From positions 1 through 15,918 of the forward strand of contig JAWCKF010000034.1 in assembly GCA_038852315.1 (NCBI GenBank): a stretch of 15,918 nt of DNA, written 5' to 3'. Under the pieces are notes generated by a model that worked only from the letters and a program-made list of their open reading frames with translations, ran no database searches and was not told the DNA's origin. Every line of letters starts with the position of its first letter. Within the stretch, counting starts at the first letter, position 1. Of this stretch, positions 1-7,706 are shown piece after piece. Both the position numbers and the translations under genes were made by a program. This stretch comes from COMBO-56-21 sp038852315 (GTDB lineage: Archaea > Thermoplasmatota > Thermoplasmata > UBA10834).

Positions 1-1
1 A

Positions 2-1168
2 ATATTCTGCTCCGTGGGAGCAGAGGAGGCCGGCGGGCCTGACGGGACGTGGTACAACTGGCTCGTGGGATCCTACGAGTTCGTGCAGGCCCATCCCGAG
101 GTCATGACGAGGCTCGCGGTCGAGCTGAACATGGACGGCGTCAGCTTCACGAGGACATCGGGCAGATACTGGATCGAGAACACGTGGGAGACGAACATGA
201 TGGTCTCGGGCGCCATAAGGGACCTGGGCGTCACCGGCATGGTGAGCTATTACAACCCAGTCTGGTCGTGGACGGACGCATGGTCCTTCGCCGCCAAGGG
301 CGGGGGCTCGGCCGTTCAGATGATGTGGATGACGGGCTTCGACCCCTACTACCACACCCAGCTCGACACCATCGAGCTCCAGGGCCACGAGCTCCTGGAC
401 CTCGTGCTCAAGCTGCACGGGCTGATGGCCATGCGGTCGGCGAACGCGATCGTGCTGCCGCTCGACCTGACGGCGACGTGCGACTGGGCCGCTGCGAGGC
501 TGAAGTCTGAGCGCATGATGGTCCCAGAGATGGCGGAGAAGATCGATGCGGCGAGAGCTGCCCTGGCAGAGCTGAGGGAGCAGGCGGCAGCGGCAACGGC
601 GTACGGCAGACTGCTCACGGAACTCTACGCGAAGGCGGGCTCGCCCCAGGAAAAGGCCACGGTGAGGGCGCTCGCGGACGACCTGAACAGGGCCATCATC
701 GAGGCGAGGAGGATCATCACCCCGTGGACGATAGGAGAGGGAGGCGTGATGGGCTCGTGGGACGTGTTCCTGCGGCCGGACCAGCACGTCAACGACCTCG
801 CGTATGTGAACTCGGCCATCTTCGCGCTCACCAAGGGACAGACGAGGAACGCGCTCTCGGCCCTGGAGAACGTGTACACCATGCAGTGGGGGAAGTACTT
901 CAGCGAGCAGACGTACCAGGACGAGATGGACTCGATGGACCAGTGCTTCATGTACTGGGGCGATGACTTCGACCAGCAGCAGGCGTATGTCGACGTCCAC
1001 GCGATCTACTTCGGCCTGAAGGACGGCACGATGAGTCCGGCGGATGCGCTTGCCCAACTCACCGCCATAAAGACCGACCAGCTAGTGCCGTGGATCGAGG
1101 CCGACCTGAGCACGCTCGTCTGGGCGTGGGGCGACGCTGCGGAGATCCTCGATGCGATGGTTCCCTAG
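2..1168 (+). CDS. M28-family zinc metallopeptidase, C-terminal part (5' end off window)
   Basis: The frame is open to the left edge (visible residues begin IFCSVGAEEAG), so the N-terminus and the first HxD zinc-binding motif lie outside. What remains fits the second half of an M28 peptidase catalytic domain. It has the Glu-Glu pair (visible residues 8-9, general base plus metal ligand), an Asp ligand in NMDG (about residue 45), and the final His ligand in YYHTQLDT (about residue 118). The family are co-catalytic dizinc aminopeptidases or carboxypeptidases, often exported in archaea. About 270 residues follow the last ligand and are mostly helical, rich in Ala/Glu at first and then Trp/Tyr/Asp-rich near DQCFMYWGDD; I do not recognise this extension. 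A GTG lies at position 14 but falls inside the conserved domain, so it is not the start. The exact substrate cannot be read. The gene stops 148 bases before the epimerase start. Confidence 0.8.
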   Translation: MFCSVGAEEAGGPDGTWYNWLVGSYEFVQAHPEVMTRLAVELNMDGVSFTRTSGRYWIENTWETNMMVSGAIRDLGVTGMVSYYNPVWSWTDAWSFAAKGGGSAVQMMWMTGFDPYYHTQLDTIELQGHELLDLVLKLHGLMAMRSANAIVLPLDLTATCDWAAARLKSERMMVPEMAEKIDAARAALAELREQAAAATAYGRLLTELYAKAGSPQEKATVRALADDLNRAIIEARRIITPWTIGEGGVMGSWDVFLRPDQHVNDLAYVNSAIFALTKGQTRNALSALENVYTMQWGKYFSEQTYQDEMDSMDQCFMYWGDDFDQQQAYVDVHAIYFGLKDGTMSPADALAQLTAIKTDQLVPWIEADLSTLVWAWGDAAEILDAMVP

Positions 1169-1193
1169 ACCAGCGATAAACCGATGATACACC

Positions 1194-1216
1194 CCTCCGG
1201 GGCCCGTCCCCGGAGG
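1194..1216 (+). terminator. GC-rich perfect hairpin after the peptidase gene
   Basis: A 9-bp perfect stem (CCTCCGGGG against CCCCGGAGG) encloses a 5-base CCCGT loop, 25 bases after the peptidase stop codon. It is not followed by a strong T-run (only CCTTTA about 10 bases later), so classic intrinsic termination is uncertain. It may instead stabilise or end the peptidase mRNA. Archaeal termination normally depends on T-tracts rather than hairpins. Confidence 0.4.
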
Positions 1217-1255
1217 ACATCCTGCCTTTATGGGCTGGTCGCAGCACACGCGCCA

Positions 1256-1267
1256 ACCTTTTTGACC
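1256..1267 (+). promoter_or_regulatory. Candidate promoter of the epimerase gene
   Basis: An ACCTTTTTGACC stretch stands out in GC-rich surroundings. If it is a weak TATA element, transcription would begin near 1288, giving a leader of about 29 bases that contains the Shine-Dalgarno-like GGAGAGGTG (1302-1310). Weak support: the match to an archaeal TATA box is poor. Confidence 0.25.
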
Positions 1268-1316
1268 TTGACACCCAATCTGGGCACGCCAGATGGCTCT
1301 TGGAGAGGTGTGGCGG

Positions 1317-2294
1317 ATGCAATACTTCATCACTGGTGGCGCGGGGTTCATAGGCAGTTTCGTGGTCGACAGGCTCGCGCCAAGGAACGGCGTGACGGTC
1401 TACGACAACCTCAGCACCGGCAAGGAGGAGTTCATCTCGCACCATTTCAGCAACAAGTACTTCAGGTTCGTCAGGGGCGACCTGCTGGACGTGCGCAAGC
1501 TGGCCAAGGAGATGCGGGGGCACGACACGGTCTGGCACCTCGCCGCCAACCCCGACATCAGGAAGGGCACGGAATCGACCATGGTGGACCTCGAGCAGAA
1601 CACGATCGCGACATACAACACGCTCGAGTGCGCCCGGAGGACCGATGTGAAGAACTTCGTGTTCTCATCCACATCGACGGTCTACGGCCGCGCGAAGGTC
1701 CTCCCGACGCCCGAGGACTACGGTCCGCTGCTGCCGATATCGCTCTACGGCGCCTCGAAGCTCGCGTGCGAGGGGCTCATATCCGCGTACTCGGAGCTCT
1801 ACGGCATCAGGAGCTGGATATTCAGGTTCGCGAACATCGTTGGCCACAGGAGCACGCACGGCATACTCTTCGACCTCGTGGAGAAGCTCAACAGGGACCC
1901 GAAGAGGCTCGAGGTGCTGGGCGATGGCAGGCAGAGGAAGTCGTACATGCTGGTCGAGGAGTGCGTGGACGGGATGATCTTCGCGTTCAGGCGCGCGAGG
2001 GACAGGGTCAACTACTTCAACCTCGGCGCCGAGGACCAGATAACCGTGAGGCGCATAGTCGAGATACTGCTAGAGGAGACGAGGCTGAAGGGCGTGAAGG
2101 TGCACTACACGGGCGGCGAGGGCGGGTGGAAGGGCGATGTGCCCGTGTTCCTGCTATCGACCAAGAAGATGGCGAAGCTCGGGTGGAGGCCGAAGCACTC
2201 CAGCGAGGAGGCAATAAGGATTGCCGCAAAGATAGTCGTCCGCGAGCACCTGAAGAAGGTCCCTCTGAGCTGGCTCTCCGTCCAGAAGCAGTAG
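1317..2294 (+). CDS. NAD-dependent epimerase/dehydratase (extended SDR, UDP-glucose 4-epimerase-like)
   Basis: A 325-residue extended short-chain dehydrogenase. The N-terminal Rossmann signature GGAGFIG is at residues 7-13, an acidic NAD-ribose ligand at D30, the SSTS segment at 117-120, and the catalytic YxxxK (Y144, K148) follows. This is the layout of nucleotide-sugar epimerases and dehydratases, which act in the cytoplasm on NDP-sugars for glycan or S-layer glycosylation. Length fits the GalE/WbpP-like group; the substrate cannot be fixed from sequence. An in-frame ATG at 1293 would add MALGEVWR, but I prefer 1317: it gives the standard family start MQYFITGGAGF, and GGAGAGGTG lies 6 bases upstream. 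The gene is convergent with the transporter gene, with only 4 bases between the stops. Confidence 0.85.
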   Translation: MQYFITGGAGFIGSFVVDRLAPRNGVTVYDNLSTGKEEFISHHFSNKYFRFVRGDLLDVRKLAKEMRGHDTVWHLAANPDIRKGTESTMVDLEQNTIATYNTLECARRTDVKNFVFSSTSTVYGRAKVLPTPEDYGPLLPISLYGASKLACEGLISAYSELYGIRSWIFRFANIVGHRSTHGILFDLVEKLNRDPKRLEVLGDGRQRKSYMLVEECVDGMIFAFRRARDRVNYFNLGAEDQITVRRIVEILLEETRLKGVKVHYTGGEGGWKGDVPVFLLSTKKMAKLGWRPKHSSEEAIRIAAKIVVREHLKKVPLSWLSVQKQ

Positions 2295-2298
2295 CCGC

Positions 2299-3855
2299 TC
2301 ATCTCTTACGCGCGGCAGCTCCCGCGGAAATATCGGCCGAAGCGGCTGCCTGACTCGCAGGTCCCACCGCCCCTCTGACAGGCGAGGGCAGTATCCTCTT
2401 GTCCGTGTAGAAGAACGACAGAGCGAGACCTATCACTCCCACGACGATCGCGATCGTGAATATGGTCTGGTACGCGACGTCGGCCGGGGGCAGCGGGAGG
2501 TGCGTCACCGGATCGACGGACGTGTGCTCCGAGATTATGGCGGCTGCTATCGCAGGCCCGACCACGCCTCCCGCGGTCCTGATGACCGTGTTCATGCCCG
2601 TGGATATGCCCGTCTCCTCGGGAGGTGTCGAGATGATCACCATGTTGATGCTGCCAACCATGAGGAAGCTCGTGCCGGCACCCATGATCGCGATGTTCAC
2701 CATGACCTCATGCTGGGTCGAGTGCCACTGCAGCAGCAGCGAGAAGCCGACTATCGCGAGGGCCATCCCGAAGATGACAGGCCACTTCGGTCCGCGCTTG
2801 CGCACAATCATGCCGACCGTGGGCCCGAGGAACAGGGTCACGAGCGAGCTGGGCAGCAGGAGCAGGCCGATCCCCGTCGCGGCCAGGCCGAAGTTGAACC
2901 CCGCGAGTGAGACTATCGTCTGGTTGCTCATGAACAGCCCGAAGCCGATTATGAACGCGCTCACGCTCGCTATCGCGATGTCCCTGTCCCTGAGCAGCCC
3001 AGGCCGGATCAGCGGGTCTTTCGCGCGGGTGAGCCAGAAGGAGAAAGCTGCAAGGAACATGCCCGAGATGCCGAGAAGCGAGAGCACCAACGGGTCGGTC
3101 CAGCCGCGGTTCCTCGTCTCGGTCACTCCAACGAGGAACGTCACCAGCGTCGTGCCGAGCAGAGCCGCGCCAACGTAATCCGGCCTCGCCTGAAGCCTGA
3201 CAGGCGATTCCCTCACCCTCGTTGCGACGAGCAGAGTCGCCACGAGGGCGAACGGCGCCACCGTGTGATAGGTCCACTCCCAGCCCAGCGTGTCAGTGAC
3301 ATAGGCTCCCAGGAGTATGCCGACGGATGTGCCCACGCCGAACATGGCGGAGATGACCCCCTGCGCCACGGGGACCTTGTCCCTCGGGAACTCGTCACGT
3401 ATTATGCTGAATGCGAGCGGGAACATGGACATCGCGAGACCCTGGAAGGCCCGGAAGCCGATCATGACATAGATGGAATCCGAGATGTCCCGAGAGAAGC
3501 CCGTGATGGTCACGGCGACTGTGTAGATGGACATCGCGATCACGAGCATCTTCTTCTTGCCGTAGATGTCCCCCAGCTTGCTGAACACGGGTATCGCGAC
3601 CGCCCCTACTATCAAGTAGACGGTCACCACCCAGGACGCGAGCGCGTAGTCCCTGGTCGTCAGGCCGAAGTCGGCCATGACCATAGGGAGCGATGGGAAG
3701 CTCATCGCCTCCACGTACATGACCATGACGGCGATGGACGCGAACCCGAAGAGGACGTAGGTCGGGTAGCGCTTGCTCCTGCCGTTGTTTCCGTTGTTGC
3801 CGACCGCCATAGGTGCATCGACCGCGACTGCCCGCGCCCTACCTTGACGGACCAT
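2299..3855 (-). CDS. MFS transporter, DHA2 (EmrB/QacA-type, 14-TM) family
   Basis: A 518-residue polytopic membrane protein with about 14 hydrophobic segments, the length and count of the drug:H+ antiporter-2 branch. Visible marks are a WVVTVYLI helix (about residues 75-82), the motif-A loop GDIYGKKK (95-102) between TM2 and TM3, and a glycine-rich antiporter helix (GVGTSVGILLGAYVTD) ending in the GWEWTYH segment, matching the W-W-F region of DHA2 proteins. The likely role is proton-driven export of small molecules across the cytoplasmic membrane; the substrate is unknown. The start is uncertain. ATG 3855 gives about 30 residues before TM1, while ATG 3810 (MAVGNNGNNGR) gives about 15. Neither has a Shine-Dalgarno, and a weak AT-rich GATAAGTTCAT at 3856-3866 would suit the 3810 start. 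It diverges from the MttB-family gene. Confidence 0.85.
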   Translation of the reverse strand: MVRQGRARAVAVDAPMAVGNNGNNGRSKRYPTYVLFGFASIAVMVMYVEAMSFPSLPMVMADFGLTTRDYALASWVVTVYLIVGAVAIPVFSKLGDIYGKKKMLVIAMSIYTVAVTITGFSRDISDSIYVMIGFRAFQGLAMSMFPLAFSIIRDEFPRDKVPVAQGVISAMFGVGTSVGILLGAYVTDTLGWEWTYHTVAPFALVATLLVATRVRESPVRLQARPDYVGAALLGTTLVTFLVGVTETRNRGWTDPLVLSLLGISGMFLAAFSFWLTRAKDPLIRPGLLRDRDIAIASVSAFIIGFGLFMSNQTIVSLAGFNFGLAATGIGLLLLPSSLVTLFLGPTVGMIVRKRGPKWPVIFGMALAIVGFSLLLQWHSTQHEVMVNIAIMGAGTSFLMVGSINMVIISTPPEETGISTGMNTVIRTAGGVVGPAIAAAIISEHTSVDPVTHLPLPPADVAYQTIFTIAIVVGVIGLALSFFYTDKRILPSPVRGAVGPASQAAASADISAGAAARKR

Positions 3856-3920
3856 ATGAACTTATCGACATCGCGTTGCGGGCGGGACGGACGGACCGCT
3901 ACCCGAAGCAGCCATCAACA

Positions 3921-3933
3921 CGTATATGTAAAG
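3921..3933. promoter_or_regulatory. TATA-like element in the divergent transporter/methyltransferase spacer
   Basis: CGTATATGTAAAG is the only strongly AT-rich patch in the 159-base spacer (3856-4014). Read on the plus strand it would start transcription near 3953, leaving a leader of about 60 bases for the MttB-family gene. On the minus strand (TTTACATATA) it would start near 3900 for the transporter. I cannot tell which direction it serves, or whether it serves both. Confidence 0.35.
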
Positions 3934-4014
3934 GCTCCGCATACGCCTCACAAACCACGGTCATCTAGACCAATCTGGCTCGGCTTGGAGAGCCGTGCTA
4001 GGCAGGTGTTGGGC

Positions 4015-5472
4015 ATGCCAGGAGAGAAGGTTAGGTTCAAGCTCAAGGTCCTCACCGACGACCAGCTGGACGCCATCCACGAGGCCACCCTGAAGATACT
4101 CGAGAAGACCGGCGTCAGGTTCGACAGCGAGAACGCGAGGAAAAGGCTAGTGAAGGCGGGCGCGGAGGCTCATCCGTCGCGGAAGGACGTGCTCGTGTTC
4201 CCGAGGAGCATGGTCGAGGACGCCATAAGGAAGGTGAAGCCCTTCGGGACGTGCTACGCCCGGGACCCGAAGAACGACCTCAAGTTCGACGGCGAGACGG
4301 TGTACGCTCATTCGCTCGGGGGCAACCCGAACATCCTTGACCTCGACACGGGCCAGATGAGGATGTCCACGCTGGAGGACGTCGAGAAGACCACCAGGAT
4401 AATGGACGCCCTGCCGAACTGCCACTCGATATCGAACCTCGTCGTCGCGACCGACGTCCCGCCCGAGCTGCTCGTCGTCAAGACACAGGAGGCGATGATG
4501 CGCAACTCGAGCAAGCCGATATCAGGCTACGCGCTCACGGTCGAGCAGGTCGACATCATCGCCAGGATGTGGGCGGCAGTGGTCGGGGGGATGGAGGAGC
4601 TCAGGAAGAGGCCGCTGATGGACGTCTACGGCTCGCCCAGCAGCCCGCTCACGTTCGACGCGCATGCAGCCGACGTGATGCTGAGGGGTGCGGAGTACGG
4701 CGTGCCCGTCGACATCGTGCCATGCCCGATCTGCGGAGGCACCGCCCCGATGACGCTCGCTGGCGGGCTCGCGCAGCAGAACGCGGAGCTGCTTGCGGGC
4801 GTGATGCTCATCCAGACCGTCACGACCGACATCCCGATACAGTACTCGGCGAGGCTGAGCATGATGGACCTGCGCTCGGGCAGGAACATATGGGGTGTGC
4901 CGGAGATGGCACTCGCATCCGCCGCGGCGGTCCAGCTCGCGCACAGGTACAGGATGACAGCGGACGTGTACGGCGTCACGACCGACTCGCTCAACTGGGA
5001 CGTCCAGCTCGGGCTCGAGAGGATGCTAGCGGCCCTGATCCCTGCCATGGCAGGCGCGGACAACCTCTCCGGCATAGGAGGGGCGTGGGAGAACGCCGCC
5101 TCGTACGAGATGCTCGTGATAGACAACGAGATCTATGCCGACGTCTTCCGAGTGCTCAGGGGGATAGAGGTTGACGATGACCGTCTTGCCCTCGACATCA
5201 TCGACAAGGTGGGCCCGATGGGCAACTTCCTCGCGCAGCCGCACACGATGAAGTACCTCCGGCAGGGAGAGCTGAGACTCTCGCCGCTCTACGACAAGCG
5301 CACGGGCGAGCGAGGCCACAAGGAAGGCGTGAGGCAGCTCCAGGAGGTAGCCCGTGAGCACGTCAGGAAGATACTCAGGGAACACCAGCCGATGCCGTTC
5401 GACAAGGACGTCGACCGTGAACTTACTAGGATAGTCAAGGAAGCGGAGAGGGAACTGCTCAGGAAAGGCTGA
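4015..5472 (+). CDS. MttB-family (non-pyrrolysine) corrinoid-dependent methyltransferase
   Basis: A 485-residue TIM-barrel protein of the trimethylamine methyltransferase (MttB) superfamily. Recognisable segments are the N-terminal LTDDQLDAIHEATLKILEKTG, the GGTAPMTLAGGLAQQNAELLAG core (residues 241-262), and GVTTDSLNWDVQLGLERML (320-338) followed by GADNLSGIGG. True trimethylamine enzymes carry an amber-encoded pyrrolysine near the TDS segment; here the region (about 321-324) is ordinary Val-Thr-Thr-Asp and the frame has no amber codon. Such homologues (for example MtgB, glycine betaine) move a methyl group from a quaternary amine or related compound to a corrinoid protein. No corrinoid protein, RamA-type activator or second methyltransferase is in the window, so the partner must be elsewhere. 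The open frame runs further upstream, but ATG 4015 has AGGTG at 4004-4008 and matches the family N-terminus. Confidence 0.85.
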   Translation: MPGEKVRFKLKVLTDDQLDAIHEATLKILEKTGVRFDSENARKRLVKAGAEAHPSRKDVLVFPRSMVEDAIRKVKPFGTCYARDPKNDLKFDGETVYAHSLGGNPNILDLDTGQMRMSTLEDVEKTTRIMDALPNCHSISNLVVATDVPPELLVVKTQEAMMRNSSKPISGYALTVEQVDIIARMWAAVVGGMEELRKRPLMDVYGSPSSPLTFDAHAADVMLRGAEYGVPVDIVPCPICGGTAPMTLAGGLAQQNAELLAGVMLIQTVTTDIPIQYSARLSMMDLRSGRNIWGVPEMALASAAAVQLAHRYRMTADVYGVTTDSLNWDVQLGLERMLAALIPAMAGADNLSGIGGAWENAASYEMLVIDNEIYADVFRVLRGIEVDDDRLALDIIDKVGPMGNFLAQPHTMKYLRQGELRLSPLYDKRTGERGHKEGVRQLQEVAREHVRKILREHQPMPFDKDVDRELTRIVKEAERELLRKG

Positions 5473-5485
5473 ACGGACAGCTCCT

Positions 5486-7507
5486 TCACCGCCGTCCCGC
5501 CAAGCGAGTGTAAGCCCATGCAGCCCCGCCAGCGATCGCGAGCGAGGCGACGGCTGCTATGACCGTCCCCGCGATGGGGAAGAGGCTTTCTTCTTCACTC
5601 GGCGGAGGATAGGATACATACTCGAGGTCGAACAGGAGCGGACTGGGAACGTACGCCGTCCCGGATATCTGCCTGCCAGGATGAGCTGCCCAGTCGCCCC
5701 AGCCAACGAAGCTCTGGTTGCTCCAGACGTAGCACGCGTGGGGATAAGCGAGGACTATGTACGGGCAGTCCAGATAGAACTGCCGCTGGCAGGCGTCCAC
5801 GAACGACTTCCGCTCCTCGCGGTTCAGGGCCGAGACGGAGGCATTGAACATTTCGTCATAGCTCTTGTTCGAGTATCTCGTGTCGGACCATCCGTTAATC
5901 GCCATACTCGTCGCTGCAAATAGGACAGCGTGCGGGTCGGGAGGAATACCGTACCAGGACGCGACCCAAAGCCCCACATCCTCCTCCCACGGACACAAAC
6001 GGTAGGGATCGGCCGTCTGAATCTGCACCTCGACCCCGATCTTTGCGAATTCCGAGACGATGTAATCCTTGAAACCCTGCGATATGGCTCCGATGTAGTA
6101 GTCTGGCATACGAGGCACGACCAGAGTGAAGTTGAGCGGCGTCCCCGGTGGGACCCAGTTTTGAAGGACTGCCTTGCTGAACTCCGTCGCCTCCCTGATG
6201 CCGTCGCCATCAGTGTCGATGTACCACGAGTCGTTCAGGAGCTGGTTCGCGGCAACGATGTCATACTTGATGCGCTCGCTCTCTGACGGTTCGTAATGCC
6301 AGTCCGAGAACAAGGGTGAGACGACGGTGGAGCCCTCAGATGCAAGGCCGCTGTAGAGCAGCTGATTGACCGTCGTGCGGTTCACCGCCATCGCCATCGC
6401 CATCCTTACAACGGGGTCAGCGCGGATCGGGTTAGGACCGGAGCTATCAGCCAAGAACGAGAAGCGCACGAAGGCCCCGGAGGTCGCGAGACTGTGGTGT
6501 GCCGTCAAGGCTGTATACGCCGTCGCATTCGACATTATACTCTCCTCGATGGCTGCAAACACAGAATCAGGATAGAACCTCGCGACATCGAGAGAGCCGT
6601 TCCCGAGCGCAGACATCATGTCCGTGGCCCTCTTGTAGGGCTGCAACACCAGCTTGTCGAAATGGATCTCCAGTCCAAAATCCGCAGCCGCATGCGACCT
6701 GTTGTTCCGAACAAGGGTTATGCGGTCGCTCGCCCGCCATTCGTCGTAGATGTCGGGCGTTGCCATGAAAGGCCCCGTCCCGACGATCGGCATGCCGGGA
6801 GATACGTCCTCTGGATAGACACCTGTCCAGTTGAAGACGAGATCCATCAGTCTGTACGTGGAGAGCCTGTGCTCGGGCATGATCGGAATCGGCAGGAAAT
6901 CCCCCCACACCACCGGGATCGGCTCTCGCGTCCATCTGTCCCTGAAGTGCACTCGCACGGTGAAGTTGTCAATCCGCTCGGTTTCACCGATGTAGAACGA
7001 ATAAGGCTGGAAATCCCAGAAATAGCTGTAATTCTGCTGCGAGCAAAGGTTGAACGTGAAGACCACGTCATCGGCCGTGAACTGCTTACCATCGTGCCAG
7101 TAGGCGTTCCTGGTCAGATTGTACTGCCAGACCGAGCCATAAGGCTCTCCGCTCTCGACCATGGCCGGGTCGCTCTCCGGAACCACCCACTGCTCGAGCG
7201 CGAGGTTCGGAATCGGCCGCAGGTCCTGATCCAGAGCATGCAGGCAGTCGTAGACCAGGCCGTAGAACGTATACGATGCCTCGTTCACACCTCTGAACGG
7301 GTTTAGAGAGTCCACTCCATCGAGGAACCCTATCCGAAGGATCCTCTCCTCCTGTGAACTCTCAGCATCATCGTCGCTCAAAATCATCAGAACGATCGAT
7401 TCTAGCGCCGCGAAGCTGACGAGGAAAGTGACGACGAATACGATGGCGATCTTGGACCTCCCGCCCTTGCCCGGTCCGAGCTCAACTCCCTCCGGAGCCT
7501 GCTCCAT
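5486..7507 (-). CDS. Membrane-anchored ABC-type solute-binding protein (SBP_bac_5, peptide/nickel type)
   Basis: A 673-residue extracytoplasmic binding protein of the DppA/OppA class. After a short basic N-tail, one hydrophobic helix (about residues 20-43) acts as an uncleaved anchor. The binding domain then begins ILRIGFLDGVDSLNPF and contains the family landmarks YWHDGKQFTADDVVFTFN, GTGPF and VRMAMAMAVNRTTVNQLL. A DTDGDGIREATEF insert resembles a calcium-binding loop. Many NxS/T sequons suggest the outside domain is glycosylated. A second hydrophobic helix (about 645-666) ends in a short Arg-rich tail, so both ends are anchored. The upstream ATG at 7603 is open, but I chose 7507 because GGAGG (7516-7520) lies 8 bases before it and the longer N-terminus is unlike the family. 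No permease or ATPase genes are adjacent. It is convergent with the MttB-family gene, 13 bases apart. Confidence 0.85.
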   Translation of the reverse strand: MEQAPEGVELGPGKGGRSKIAIVFVVTFLVSFAALESIVLMILSDDDAESSQEERILRIGFLDGVDSLNPFRGVNEASYTFYGLVYDCLHALDQDLRPIPNLALEQWVVPESDPAMVESGEPYGSVWQYNLTRNAYWHDGKQFTADDVVFTFNLCSQQNYSYFWDFQPYSFYIGETERIDNFTVRVHFRDRWTREPIPVVWGDFLPIPIMPEHRLSTYRLMDLVFNWTGVYPEDVSPGMPIVGTGPFMATPDIYDEWRASDRITLVRNNRSHAAADFGLEIHFDKLVLQPYKRATDMMSALGNGSLDVARFYPDSVFAAIEESIMSNATAYTALTAHHSLATSGAFVRFSFLADSSGPNPIRADPVVRMAMAMAVNRTTVNQLLYSGLASEGSTVVSPLFSDWHYEPSESERIKYDIVAANQLLNDSWYIDTDGDGIREATEFSKAVLQNWVPPGTPLNFTLVVPRMPDYYIGAISQGFKDYIVSEFAKIGVEVQIQTADPYRLCPWEEDVGLWVASWYGIPPDPHAVLFAATSMAINGWSDTRYSNKSYDEMFNASVSALNREERKSFVDACQRQFYLDCPYIVLAYPHACYVWSNQSFVGWGDWAAHPGRQISGTAYVPSPLLFDLEYVSYPPPSEEESLFPIAGTVIAAVASLAIAGGAAWAYTRLAGRR

Positions 7508-7610
7508 CCACCACGCCTCCCTGTCGCATGCGGTCTCGCGACAGACATTCCCGAGGAACCGTCCTCCAGTCTGTCTCCGACCACCTACGAAGCGTTCATG
7601 CAAGCCCGTC

Positions 7611-7619
7611 TAATTAATT
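7611..7619 (-). promoter_or_regulatory. Candidate TATA box for the solute-binding protein gene
   Basis: A TAATTAATT patch lies about 100 bases upstream of the chosen ATG (7507). With transcription starting about 27 bases downstream, near 7588, the mRNA would carry a leader of about 80 bases ending in the GGAGG ribosome site. The sequence is nearly palindromic, so direction is not fixed by itself. Confidence 0.35.
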
Positions 7620-7670
7620 CTTTTCCTGAGATGTCCACTCCCAGCCTCTCAACGCGCGTCCCGCGCAAGC

Positions 7671-7678
7671 AATAAGTA
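7671..7678 (+). promoter_or_regulatory. Candidate TATA box for the zinc-ribbon membrane protein gene
   Basis: AATAAGTA is centred about 32 bases before the ATG at 7707. The predicted transcript would start within a few bases of the ATG. No clear Shine-Dalgarno precedes that ATG (AAGGGAT only), so a leaderless or near-leaderless mRNA is plausible. Confidence 0.4.
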
Positions 7679-7706
7679 CGTACCAGCAGATGCGAGATTA
7701 AGGGAT

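Noticed and set aside
1184..2353. A 389-codon plus-strand frame overlapping the epimerase
   Set aside because: It is a shifted frame of the epimerase gene, Arg/Gly/Ala-rich, with no start signal and no domain.
3265..4014. Long upstream extension of the MttB-family reading frame (about 250 extra codons)
   Set aside because: It is antisense to the transporter gene, its residues are shadow-like (rich in His, Asp, Arg), and a good ribosome site plus the family N-terminus place the start at 4015.
4015..5472. Pyrrolysine-containing trimethylamine methyltransferase
   Set aside because: The frame has no in-frame amber codon, and the corresponding position is a standard residue.
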